From Okeania sp034190295 (lineage in GTDB: Bacteria > Cyanobacteriota > Cyanobacteriia > Cyanobacteriales > Microcoleaceae), in NCBI GenBank assembly GCA_034190295.1, contig JAXHSW010000013.1:1-64000 (forward strand): a stretch of 64,000 nt of DNA, written 5' to 3'. Below, one piece after another: positions 53,474-62,535 of the stretch. A program made the translations under genes and the position numbers. The notes beneath the pieces are model-generated. The model made no database searches. It was not told the DNA's origin and saw only the letters and a list, made by a program, of their open reading frames with translations. Position 1 is the stretch's first letter. Each line of letters begins with the position of its first letter.

Positions 53474-53842
53474 CTATAAAAGACCCTCCAGTTGGCGTCT
53501 AATTCTATCTAAGTCAGACACATTTTCAGCCTTTTCAGTAATTGGGTCTGCATCTAGTTGCCAATCAGTATTTTCTACATTATTCTCTGGAGGTATCTCC
53601 AAAGCACCTGCTGGTATAACTTCCCACTCATAATTTACGCTTTTACAGAATTCCATAATTTCTTCTTGGTCAAATTCTTCCACCCCAGGAGAAGGAAAAT
53701 CTTGAGCTTCTAGCAACACACCAAACCGAGTAGCATCATCCTCTGATTCAAACATCAAGACCTTATTACGATCGCCACTTTGAATAGTATGAATTCCTTC
53801 ATTTTCAGTTCTAGCATTGAACAGTAAAACAAATACTCGCAT
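53474..53842 (-). CDS. DUF3110 domain-containing protein
   Basis: A 122-residue soluble protein of the cyanobacterial/plant DUF3110 family; function unknown. The signature is the N-terminus MRVFVLLFNARTENEGIHTI, then VLMFESEDDATRFGVLLEAQDFPSPGVEEF and an acidic C-terminal part ending LDRIRRQLEGLL. The ATG has AGGAAAAGTT just upstream on the minus strand. The stop codon lies 10 bp after a CTTCTGA heptamer array. No operon partner; its strand is the same as murQ, 480 bp away. Confidence 0.82.
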   Translation of the reverse strand: MRVFVLLFNARTENEGIHTIQSGDRNKVLMFESEDDATRFGVLLEAQDFPSPGVEEFDQEEIMEFCKSVNYEWEVIPAGALEIPPENNVENTDWQLDADPITEKAENVSDLDRIRRQLEGLL

Positions 53843-53970
53843 AACTTTTCCTCATGTGAATAGACAATTGTTTTGTCTATATTAGTAGAGACAAAGAAAT
53901 AATGTCTAAATTATAATCAAGGGAAAAAGATTTAATTTTTACTTTCGATCGCAAATTATGGAAAGTTACT

Positions 53971-54130
53971 TTACCGAAGAATTAAATAATTAAATAAATA
54001 ATTAAATAATTAAATAATTCGCGCCTTGAAGCCTCCCCTTTCAAGGGGAAAAAAATAAATTTTTTCCTTTTATTCAATCCTATCCGTTTTTAGGGAGAGG
54101 TAATTATCAATTATCCATTATCAATATTGA
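53971..54130 (+). repeat. element A, copy 23
   Basis: TTACCGAAGAATTAAATAAT with TAAATAA heptamers grown near the left end, CGCGCCTTGAAGCCTCCCC, stem CCCCTTTCAAGGGG, right stem TATCCGTTTTTAGGGAGAGG, ATTATCA tail. Confidence 0.88.
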
Positions 54131-54221
54131 ACAGACCTCCAAAAAAAGGAATGGTATTATTAGAAGTCGAGACCACACTCAATCTAAGTCCAAAAATATT
54201 TTAGTCAGATACTATCTTAAA

Positions 54222-54357
54222 TAGACATCTGGCGGTCATCAAAAATCAAATCAATTCTCGCACAGAAATTATAAATTATTCCCCTCCTGGGAGGGGTTAG
54301 GGGTGGGTTCCCTACTCCCTACTCCATAAGCATGGTGGAGATATCTAATACAAAACT
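54222..54357. repeat. element C, copy 5
   Basis: TAGACATCTGG...GGAGATATCTA with CATCAAAAATCAAATCAATT and an internal G-rich module (GGGAGGGGTTAGGGGTGGG at 54289-54307). Confidence 0.8.
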
Positions 54358-54829
54358 CTTCATAAATTATCTAAACATAAGCTCGATCGTCAAGTTGAAA
54401 ACTCTGATACTAATTCTTAAAAGTAATGCCATACTTAGGTCATACTTCAGTTATTAAGTTATTAACACTAATTTTATCATTTCTTACTAATTAGTAACCC
54501 AGTTAATGTTAATTATTATTATGTTTACTTCTCCCTGTACGAATGCCCTTATGCAACGTTCCTACCTATTTACCTACTCAATAAAATGTAGAAAAGTTTT
54601 TGAGAAATGGTATGAGACCTGTTCCCTTTTGCTAAGATATTTTTGACAGGACTTGAATCAGACTACTATGTTGAAACACTGAAATAATAATACTTTTGAT
54701 TTAATGATTGGAGAAGCGTAAGTAACTTAAATTTACCTACAATCTTTAGACACAAAGACGAAAGTATCATATCTATAGCATTTCTCAAGTTACTGGGGTA
54801 CAGTTGTTTTTTTCTTTTCTCACACCGAG

Positions 54830-54874
54830 TGCGCTACCAGGTGTGTCTGCCGCCGACAGGGGGTTGCACCGCTA
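54830..54874 (-). repeat. 45-bp GC-rich small dispersed repeat, reversed copy
   Basis: TGCGCTACCAGGTGTGTCTG...GGTTGCACCGCTA, reverse complement of 32484-32528 with about seven differences, most of them preserving pairing within the element. Confidence 0.75.
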
Positions 54875-55050
54875 TTTCCTGTTTCCCGAATTACTACTCT
54901 GTACGGACGTTGTATGCAACATCCCTACTACTCCCTATTCCCTACTCCCTAAAATAAACGAATTGTGTATCTCACTCCTGATGAAAATTGTTATACCAGC
55001 TATATTTTAAGCAAATATAAAACTTTTAAATTTTAACTTTTGACTTACTT

Positions 55051-58000
55051 ATGACAAATACTCCAGACAATTCTCATCAGCAAACTGATACCTCTAAATC
55101 TAGAAACTGGCGCAGAATAGTAATTATTAGCGGTCTGGGTTTAGGGACAGTCTCTGTCGCAGGGGGAGCAGTAGGAACTTGGTGGTTTCAAGAAAAATTA
55201 GCCCCAATGGTGAGTGAGAGTCTAACTAGACTGACCCAAAGGCCAATTAAAGTGGGCGAACTGCAAAAATTTAGAATTGGTTATCTAGAGTTTGGCCCTT
55301 CATCTTTACCTCCAACTTCAACAGACTCGATCGCTGCTTCTACGGAGATAGTTAAAGTTAGGTATGCTCTTGGACCTCTGTTATTCAAGACTCTGAAACT
55401 TGATATTACGTTTGGAAAATCTGAAGCTAATCTACAACAAGAAGCTGATGGTTTGTTTAAAATTCCAGAGTTGGCAGATTTACCACCTCCACCTTTTAAT
55501 GTTGATATTACAGCTCTACGTTTCCCGGAACTGGATGTTACTATTCTACCTGCGGAAAAAGTCAAATCTTCTGAAGCGATACTTTTAGATTTAAGTAATA
55601 GTGAAGTTCTCTCTAAGGACAAACAGCAACGTTGGTTGGTAGACCTGAATGGCAAGGTTATTGATGGTGGGGGTAATTTTCGGGTTGATGCTGATGTTAA
55701 TCTCAAAAATTCGGAAATTAAGGCTGATGTTGTAGCGCAAAGTTTGCAATTACCAATGTTTGCTCCTTTGGTATTAGCGTTTGAAAATATTCCTGATGTG
55801 AGTCTGCAAAGTGGGGTATTAAATGCGGACTTCCGGACTCAGATTAAATTAACGGATAAAATTGCTGACTTTGTGCAAAATATCCAGGGAAAAGTTAGTT
55901 TGCGGGAGTTGAAAGCTAACAGTAGTCTCCTGAGCGACACTGTTAATCTGAATACGGTTGCTAATTTTGCTTGGCCAAAAGTTAGGGTGGAAAGTTTAAA
56001 TGCTAATTACGGGAGTATTGGATTAAAACTTCAGGGTACGGCGCAAACAATGGCAGACTTAGACTTTCAGAATCTTAATCTGAATTTGAGTGGGGAGGTT
56101 TTGCCTGTCAGTTTTGAAACTTTGTTTAATACTGTTACTACGGAAATTGATTTGCTCTCGGATAATATTGAAGCGGCAGAAACTAAACAGCAACTTCAGC
56201 AAGTTCGGAGTCAAATTCAGGATATTAGACCTTTATTAGATGGGGGTGTCAAAACTAATTTCAAGATTGTTGGTAATTTGCTGCAACCAGTGGTATCAGG
56301 AAAGGTTGAAACGACTGAAGTTACTAGAGTTGATAGATTAAGATTTCAGGATATTGCGACAAAATTTACTATTAGTCCGCAGTTAAACCAAGATTTTCAA
56401 CCGCTCAATTTCACTGCTGGTTTTTCTGACTTACAAATTAGTCCGGTAGTGGGAGGGAAAATTACGGGTAAGGGTGGAGTTAGAAGTCAAAAGTTAGAAG
56501 TCAAAATTCAAAAGTCAAAAGTCAAAAGGAAGAAGTTAGAAGTTAGAAGTCAAAAGTTAGGAGTTAGCAGTCAGTCAGTTCTACAAAGTCAAAAGTTAGA
56601 AGTTGGGAGTCGGGAGTCAGTTCCACAAACTCAAAATTCAAAAGTCAAAAGTCAAAAACGTAGGGGCGAATGGCATTCGCCCTTATTTAAAGTCAAAAGT
56701 CAAAAGTTAGAAATTAGAAGTCAAAATTCAAAAGTCAAAAGTCAAAAGTTAACGCCCTTACAGGAGTCAGTAAGTAAGGAGCAGGAAATGAATTTTAATC
56801 CTGTAGTTGACTTAAACCTGAAGGTGGAAAATGTACCGTTAGAACCGATCGCTCAACAATATGGTTTTACTTCACCTCTTCCCCTGGGTGACTTTTCTAC
56901 TGAAGTGGCGATCGCTGGAGCTTTGGAAAGTCTGAAAGGGCAAGTTCAATGGCAGTTACCAAGAGCTGTTTATCCGGTGAGTGGTACTGTTGATGTTGTT
57001 GATAGTCAGGCGAATATTAAAAATACTGTTGTCGAAGTTGGTGGGGGAAGGGTTAATATTGATGGTACTGCTAATTTGGAAAACTGGCAGCTCAACGCTA
57101 CTGTCGATCGAGTTAATTTAGATAATTTAGAACCTTTAGAATCATTGGGTTTACCATCTGGGTTGTCAGGTATTGTTAATGCTCAAGCTAATTTTTCTGG
57201 TCTGACGAGGGATTTTTCAATTAATACTATTGATGGGAATGGGAGTGGGGTAATAAATATTGCTGGCGGTCAAGTTAATTTTAATGCTCGGGCAAATAAT
57301 GGTAATTTGCAAGGTCAGGGAAATGCTGTTCAATTGAGTTTGAGTGCTTTGGAAAGAATAGGGAGAAATACAAATCTTCTGACGACTGCTAATCCGATTT
57401 TTTCTAGTCAAACTGATGGAAAAGTTAATGGTGAAGCTACTTTTTCAGCTAATTTCAATGATTTAAGTTTGTCTGGCATAACCAGCGATTTTCAGGGGAA
57501 GGTTAATCTGGCTAATGGTAAAGTTAATGCTAATGGTAAAGTTAATAATGGTAATTTTCAAGCATTAGTTGATACTGAAGAGTTACCACTTAATACTTTG
57601 TTGGATTTGGGGTTATCCGCAGCTAATTCTGGAATTATTACTGACCAGGAACAATTAAATAATATTAGAGCTAATATTCCCAGGTTAAAAACTCTGAATG
57701 GAAAACTAAATGGCAAGGTTAATTTATCAGGAAATCTGGCAAATCCTTCCCCAGAAAATATAGCAGGAGATTTAGTCGGAAATCTCAAAATTGATGAAGG
57801 TACAATTAATGCTACGGGTAGTTTAAATTCGGGTAATTTTCAAACGACTGTTAAAACTAATCAAATATCTCTTACTGCCGTCGAAAAGTTATTAACAGAA
57901 GCACAAATTGTTTCTCTGAAAAATAATGTTTTACCAACAGATACTAAGGGAGAAGTTGAAGGGGAAGCGACTATATCTGGAAATATTAATAATTTAACTC

Positions 58001-61000
58001 TTACAGGAATTGCTATTGATGGGGATGGGAAGGTAATTATTGGTGGAGGAACTGTTAACGCTACGGGTAAATTAAATAATGGTAATTTTCAAGCTTCAGT
58101 TAATAGCGGTAAATTAGAAGTAAATCCTCTTTTAGATTTGGGTGAAGCGGTTTTAACATCGGGATTAATACCAGTAGAACCTAATCAAATTCAAACTTTG
58201 CAAGCTCAAATTCCTGCTATTAAAACTTTAAATAGTCAAGTTGATGTTAATGCTAATTTGTCTGGAAATATAAATAACTTATCTCCAGAAACAATTACCG
58301 CAAATACTAATAGTAAATTATTTATTGATGATAATGCTATTGATATTGATGGAGAACTCGAACGAGGAAACTTTTTTGCTAATGTAGAAGCAGAAAATAT
58401 TGCTTTACGTCCTCTGGAAGAAACAGTCAGAAAAACTGGTTTAGTTGCCATACCCCGTAGGGGCGAATGGCATTCGCCCTTACCCCCAGGAATTGAAGGA
58501 AAAATATTTGGCAATCTGAGCGTATTTGGCAACTTAAATAATCTGAATCCTCAAGCAATAACTGCTGATGGAACCGGGAAATTAATAATTGGAAATAATA
58601 CAATTAATGCCACAGGAAAATTAGATAATGGTAATTTCTCAGCCTCAGCGATCGCCGAACCTATTCCACTGAGTTTTGTCAAAAAAATAGCTCAAGAGCT
58701 AGACACGAATTTGGGCACGGATAACACGAATAAGGAAATTATAGAATTAGTTTTGCCTTATTTAGAAACGATAAATGGGAATATTCTCGGTAGTGCTAAA
58801 GTTGCTGGAAATTTAGAGAATTTAAACTCAGAAGCTATAGCTGCTGAAGCAGAAGGAAAAGTACTTTTAGCAGATGGTGGAGCAGTTAATATTACTGGAG
58901 AATTAGTAGGTCAAAAATGGCAAACTGCTGTAGTAGGAAACCAAATTCCTTTAGAACAATTTTCCGCAGCATTAGAAAAACAAGAACAAACAAAACCAGC
59001 CGTTGCAGCTATTAGACAGGTACAAAAATTATTAGGACAAGCTGAAAATTTACCAGTAATTGGAGGCTTTTTAAATACAAATATAGACCTAGCTGGAACC
59101 CTAGCAAATTTATCTCCTGAAGCCATAGCAGCTCAAGCAAAATTAACACTTTCAGAATTACCAGTTATTCAACAACCTCTTAACTCTCTATTTAACTGGA
59201 AAGGCAAACAAGTAGAAATAGAAAAAGTTTCTATCCCGCCAAATGTTAATGCTAATGGAATAGTCGGTGTAGATTTTCCACAGCAAAAATCACCTGCTAT
59301 TTCTGGAATTAATATTAATGTCAACTTATCAGATTTTGACTTAGAATCTCTGCCTATCGAAAAATTAGCACAAAATTTACCCATAGAAAAAAAAGGAGAA
59401 TTATTAACAGGTAGAATCAACTTTGATGGTAAAGTCATCGGCGAATCTATCCAAGACTTGAACTTAGTTGGTGATGTTGTCTTACGAAACTTAGCCGTAA
59501 ATTCAGTAGATTTTGATTCCGTTTTATCCGGAGAATTAAATGCAGGAATAACGGATGGAGTAACATTTAAAATTGCAGGCGACCAAGACCGTTTAGAATT
59601 AGTATTAGATGAAACCTATTTTCCCACTGCATTCTTAATTCAACGCGACGAAGCAAAACTCGCAGGAGTAACCGAAGGAGAAAATCTCCTAGTAACATTA
59701 GACCAATTTCCCGTAGAATTATTAGATATAGCGCCAGCAACACAATTTGGTATCGGTCCAGTTTCCGGGGAAGCATCCGTCAAAATAGCAATATCTGGTC
59801 TGAGAACATTCGACCTGAACTCCATCACCGCAAACGGAAATTTAGCAGTTACCAAACCTAGCATTGATTATATAGATGCAGAGAGTTTCACCGCAGATAT
59901 AAATTTTGCCGAAGGTATAGCAACTCTCAATGACGGTACATTATTATTAGGTGACAGTCGATATATCTTACAAGCAATGGTCGATATTAACTCCCCCGAT
60001 GGCAGTTTCGACCCCAAATTTGCTGGCAGTCTCAAAATTGAACAGGGAGAAATTCAAGATATTTTGACCGCCCTCCAATGGTTTAACTTAGAAGACATTG
60101 CGCGAGGAATAGCAGTTCCAAATTATGCCAACGCTGAAGATGTACAACCAGTCGCAGTAGGTTTTCCAGAAAATACACCAGTCATTTCCCAACTGCGTCG
60201 GTTTGCCGAAATTCAAGCATTGCTCCAACAACAACAAGAAAGTCAACAACCAAATACCCCCATACCAATACCACCCCTTGCAGACCTAGATATCACATTT
60301 TCAGCAGAAGTAGCAGCAGAAGGTTCTTTGCAGTCTGGTATTGACGGCAAATTTGACATCAATGGTAGCGACTGGAGTTGGGGACCTTATAAAGTAGATA
60401 AATTTCTCGTACAAGGTCAGTATGAAAACGAAGTGCTGACAGTCAAACCACTAGAAGTACAAGCAGGAGAAACATTATTAGCATTTAATGGAGACTTGAG
60501 TCCAGAAAATCAGACTGGGAAATTACGATTAGAAAATATAGACTTAGAGGAAGTACAGAAATTTGCCCAAAATTATATACCACCAAACATCAATATTACA
60601 GGAATTTTGAATGCCGAAACAGAAATAGGAGGAAATTTTGAAGACCCCAGAGCTGTAGGTGAAATCAATATAGTAGACGGCACCTTAAATGAAACACCTA
60701 TTGAAAAAGCACAAACCGAGTTTAGTTACAACACCGGGCGTCTGCGTTTTGGTGGAGGTATTTCTATAATTGGAGACCCCATTTTGTATAGAGGTGATAT
60801 ACCCATTGACTTACCCTTTGCTCAAGTTTCCGCAGGTAGCGATTTAATTAATGTCAGCGTCAATATTAAAAATGATGCGTTGCAGATAATTAATATTTTG
60901 ACAGACCAGGTGACATTAAATTCCGGTCAAGGAGATATATTATTGCGGGTAAAAGGAACATTACAACAACCACAAGCAGAAGGATATGCTAAATTTGCAG

Positions 61001-62238
61001 ACATGAGTATCACCGCAGCAGCATTTCCCCAACCCCTAACAGACCTAGAAGGTACAGTTTTATTTCAGGGCGATCGTATCGAAGTCGAAGATATCCAAGG
61101 AATTATTAGTGATGGAAAAGTAGAGGTCATTGGTGTTTTACCAATTTTCAATCCCTTAAATAGTCAAGACCCAGATATAAATAACCCCCTGACAATTACG
61201 TTAGACCAACTCAATATAGACTTTCAACGAGTTTTTCAAGCTGGTATAGATGGAAAAGTCCTGATTACAGGTGCAGCTTTGCAACCAGAAATAGGCGGTA
61301 ACGTTGCAGTATCCCAAGGTAGAATATTTTTGAATCAAGCAGCAGGTTTTGCAGCAGCAGCAGGTAGTCAAGAAAATTCCCCTGGTTTTGGGATGGGAGA
61401 CTTTGAGGTTAGTCTAAATAATTTTCAAGTGACTCTAAGCGATCGCCTACGGATGATTAGTCCAGGACTAGCTAACTTTGAAGTTGCAGGTGGTTTACTG
61501 ATAAACGGAACCCTCAGCGATATTCGTCCAAGCGGTAAGATCGACCTGGCAGCAGGGTCAATTAATCTATTTACTACAGAATTGCGTTTAGACCCCAACT
61601 ATAACAACACAGCTACCTTTACCCCAATTAATGGACTTGACCCCATTGTAGATGTACAGTTATTAGCATCAGCTTTTGAGACCAACCGCTCATCATCCCC
61701 ATCATCACCATTATCATCCGAGACAATAGATGCTCCATCACCAGGCACCTTGAGTAGTAGTCAGAAAGTGAGAATTATGGCAACAGCAAAAGGACCTTTA
61801 TCAGAATTAGAAAATAACCTAGAGTTGAGCAGTTCTCCAAGGCGATCGGAAATACAAATAGTCAGTTTATTGGGCGGTAATATCGTTGATACCCTCAGTG
61901 AAGATAGGAGTTTAGCATTAGCTAATGTAGCAAGTACCACCATTCTTGCTAACTTACAACAGGATATTATTGCAGCGACTGGGTTAAGTGAATTTCGGAT
62001 ATTTCCTGCAACTATTCCTAAACGTGGAGCGCGACGTGCTTCCTCTTTGGGTTGGGGTTTAGAGGTAGGTGTTGATGTGACGAATAAATTAGGAGTATCT
62101 ATGACTAGACTTTTTGGTGCCAATGAACCAACGGAATTTTCTCTGCTTTATGAACTTAATGATGAAGTACGCGTTCGAGGAGGCAGTAACTTTAGTGATA
62201 ATGCAGTATTATCAGTCGAATATGAGGTACAGTTTTGA
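55051..62238 (+). CDS. tamB: TamB-like outer-membrane translocation/assembly protein
   Basis: A 2395-residue AsmA/TamB-type protein thought to span the periplasm as a long beta-groove moving lipids or outer-membrane proteins, with Omp85/TamA as partner. One N-terminal membrane helix (about 22-45, IVIISGLGLGTVSVAGG), then very long beta-repeat sequence with recurring GNLNNLNPEAI, GKVNLANGKVNA and NGNFQASV blocks, and a C-terminal TamB (DUF490) domain from about 2030 (GRIFLNQAAG, RMISPGLANFEVAGGLLINGTLSDIRPSGKIDL, SLLGGNIVD, VGVDVTNKLGVSMTRLFGANEPTEFSLLYEL, ending in Phe). Residues about 475-575 are low-complexity QKLEVRSQNSKVKSQK translated from spacer-type repeats, and a 9-residue RRGEWHSPL insert occurs at about 537 and 1136. 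Confidence 0.9.
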   Translation: MTNTPDNSHQQTDTSKSRNWRRIVIISGLGLGTVSVAGGAVGTWWFQEKLAPMVSESLTRLTQRPIKVGELQKFRIGYLEFGPSSLPPTSTDSIAASTEIVKVRYALGPLLFKTLKLDITFGKSEANLQQEADGLFKIPELADLPPPPFNVDITALRFPELDVTILPAEKVKSSEAILLDLSNSEVLSKDKQQRWLVDLNGKVIDGGGNFRVDADVNLKNSEIKADVVAQSLQLPMFAPLVLAFENIPDVSLQSGVLNADFRTQIKLTDKIADFVQNIQGKVSLRELKANSSLLSDTVNLNTVANFAWPKVRVESLNANYGSIGLKLQGTAQTMADLDFQNLNLNLSGEVLPVSFETLFNTVTTEIDLLSDNIEAAETKQQLQQVRSQIQDIRPLLDGGVKTNFKIVGNLLQPVVSGKVETTEVTRVDRLRFQDIATKFTISPQLNQDFQPLNFTAGFSDLQISPVVGGKITGKGGVRSQKLEVKIQKSKVKRKKLEVRSQKLGVSSQSVLQSQKLEVGSRESVPQTQNSKVKSQKRRGEWHSPLFKVKSQKLEIRSQNSKVKSQKLTPLQESVSKEQEMNFNPVVDLNLKVENVPLEPIAQQYGFTSPLPLGDFSTEVAIAGALESLKGQVQWQLPRAVYPVSGTVDVVDSQANIKNTVVEVGGGRVNIDGTANLENWQLNATVDRVNLDNLEPLESLGLPSGLSGIVNAQANFSGLTRDFSINTIDGNGSGVINIAGGQVNFNARANNGNLQGQGNAVQLSLSALERIGRNTNLLTTANPIFSSQTDGKVNGEATFSANFNDLSLSGITSDFQGKVNLANGKVNANGKVNNGNFQALVDTEELPLNTLLDLGLSAANSGIITDQEQLNNIRANIPRLKTLNGKLNGKVNLSGNLANPSPENIAGDLVGNLKIDEGTINATGSLNSGNFQTTVKTNQISLTAVEKLLTEAQIVSLKNNVLPTDTKGEVEGEATISGNINNLTLTGIAIDGDGKVIIGGGTVNATGKLNNGNFQASVNSGKLEVNPLLDLGEAVLTSGLIPVEPNQIQTLQAQIPAIKTLNSQVDVNANLSGNINNLSPETITANTNSKLFIDDNAIDIDGELERGNFFANVEAENIALRPLEETVRKTGLVAIPRRGEWHSPLPPGIEGKIFGNLSVFGNLNNLNPQAITADGTGKLIIGNNTINATGKLDNGNFSASAIAEPIPLSFVKKIAQELDTNLGTDNTNKEIIELVLPYLETINGNILGSAKVAGNLENLNSEAIAAEAEGKVLLADGGAVNITGELVGQKWQTAVVGNQIPLEQFSAALEKQEQTKPAVAAIRQVQKLLGQAENLPVIGGFLNTNIDLAGTLANLSPEAIAAQAKLTLSELPVIQQPLNSLFNWKGKQVEIEKVSIPPNVNANGIVGVDFPQQKSPAISGININVNLSDFDLESLPIEKLAQNLPIEKKGELLTGRINFDGKVIGESIQDLNLVGDVVLRNLAVNSVDFDSVLSGELNAGITDGVTFKIAGDQDRLELVLDETYFPTAFLIQRDEAKLAGVTEGENLLVTLDQFPVELLDIAPATQFGIGPVSGEASVKIAISGLRTFDLNSITANGNLAVTKPSIDYIDAESFTADINFAEGIATLNDGTLLLGDSRYILQAMVDINSPDGSFDPKFAGSLKIEQGEIQDILTALQWFNLEDIARGIAVPNYANAEDVQPVAVGFPENTPVISQLRRFAEIQALLQQQQESQQPNTPIPIPPLADLDITFSAEVAAEGSLQSGIDGKFDINGSDWSWGPYKVDKFLVQGQYENEVLTVKPLEVQAGETLLAFNGDLSPENQTGKLRLENIDLEEVQKFAQNYIPPNINITGILNAETEIGGNFEDPRAVGEINIVDGTLNETPIEKAQTEFSYNTGRLRFGGGISIIGDPILYRGDIPIDLPFAQVSAGSDLINVSVNIKNDALQIINILTDQVTLNSGQGDILLRVKGTLQQPQAEGYAKFADMSITAAAFPQPLTDLEGTVLFQGDRIEVEDIQGIISDGKVEVIGVLPIFNPLNSQDPDINNPLTITLDQLNIDFQRVFQAGIDGKVLITGAALQPEIGGNVAVSQGRIFLNQAAGFAAAAGSQENSPGFGMGDFEVSLNNFQVTLSDRLRMISPGLANFEVAGGLLINGTLSDIRPSGKIDLAAGSINLFTTELRLDPNYNNTATFTPINGLDPIVDVQLLASAFETNRSSSPSSPLSSETIDAPSPGTLSSSQKVRIMATAKGPLSELENNLELSSSPRRSEIQIVSLLGGNIVDTLSEDRSLALANVASTTILANLQQDIIAATGLSEFRIFPATIPKRGARRASSLGWGLEVGVDVTNKLGVSMTRLFGANEPTEFSLLYELNDEVRVRGGSNFSDNAVLSVEYEVQF
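56475..56785 (+). repeat. AAAAGTC/AGAAGTT heptamer block inside tamB
   Basis: Some 40 units of GAAGTCA, AAAGTCA and AAAGTTA, the same words that form spacer arrays at 34265-34307, 35925-35965 and 62308-62340, translated without a stop as about 100 residues of SQKLEVRSQ-type sequence. It is interrupted by the 27-bp palindrome at 56659-56685. Confidence 0.92.
56659..56685 (+). repeat. 27-bp palindromic small repeat in tamB, copy 1
   Basis: CGTAGGGGCGAATGGCATTC then GCCCTTA, read in frame as RRGEWHSPL. The core GGGCGAATGGCATTCGCCC is the same as inside the F elements at 3722 and 41818. Confidence 0.92.
58456..58482 (+). repeat. 27-bp palindromic small repeat in tamB, copy 2
   Basis: Identical to copy 1 over the 27 bases and in the same reading frame (RRGEWHSPL), between VRKTGLVAIP and PPGIEGKIFGNL. 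Confidence 0.92.
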
Positions 62239-62535
62239 TTTTGTTAGTAGTCAGGAGTCAGCTATTGATAGTGGATCGTTTCATCTAAAAATGTGCATTA
62301 GATTCAATTCAAAAGTCAAAATTCAAAAGTCAAAAGTAAGAATTTTCAAGTTACAGCACTTTTTAGGATCGTGAGGTACAGTTTTAAGATTAATCTTTTT
62401 TCCCTACTCCCTACTCCCTACTCCCTACTCCCTACTCCCTACTCCCTAAAGTCCTACAATTTTGTACCTCATCAACTCCAAAAGTGCTGTAAAAGCTAAT
62501 GCACCATTTTAGCTGTGTCAGTCCACTACATTGAT
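62239..62535. other. spacer with AAAAGTC and CTACTCC arrays
   Basis: AAAAGTC units at 62308-62340 directly after tamB and seven CCCTACT units at 62402-62448. A flanking inverted pair (GTGAGGTACAGTTTTAAG at 62370; ATTTTGTACCTCATC at 62459) bounds the second array, so it may be one more MITE-like element. Confidence 0.6.

Larger units (their letters stand above)
53843..55050. other. 1.2-kb repeat-filled spacer upstream of tamB
   Basis: Contains A copy 23, C copy 5, a stretch related to 23457-23650 and 39880-39920 (54395-54617, ATTCTTAAAAGTAATGC, GAGAAATGGTAT) and the reversed 45-bp GC-rich repeat (54830-54874). No gene is seen. The DUF3110 and tamB promoters should be at the two ends. Confidence 0.6.

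Noticed and set aside
58236..59864. Several 69-98-codon minus-strand frames
   Set aside because: They are shadows of tamB, which is continuous and has recognisable domains.
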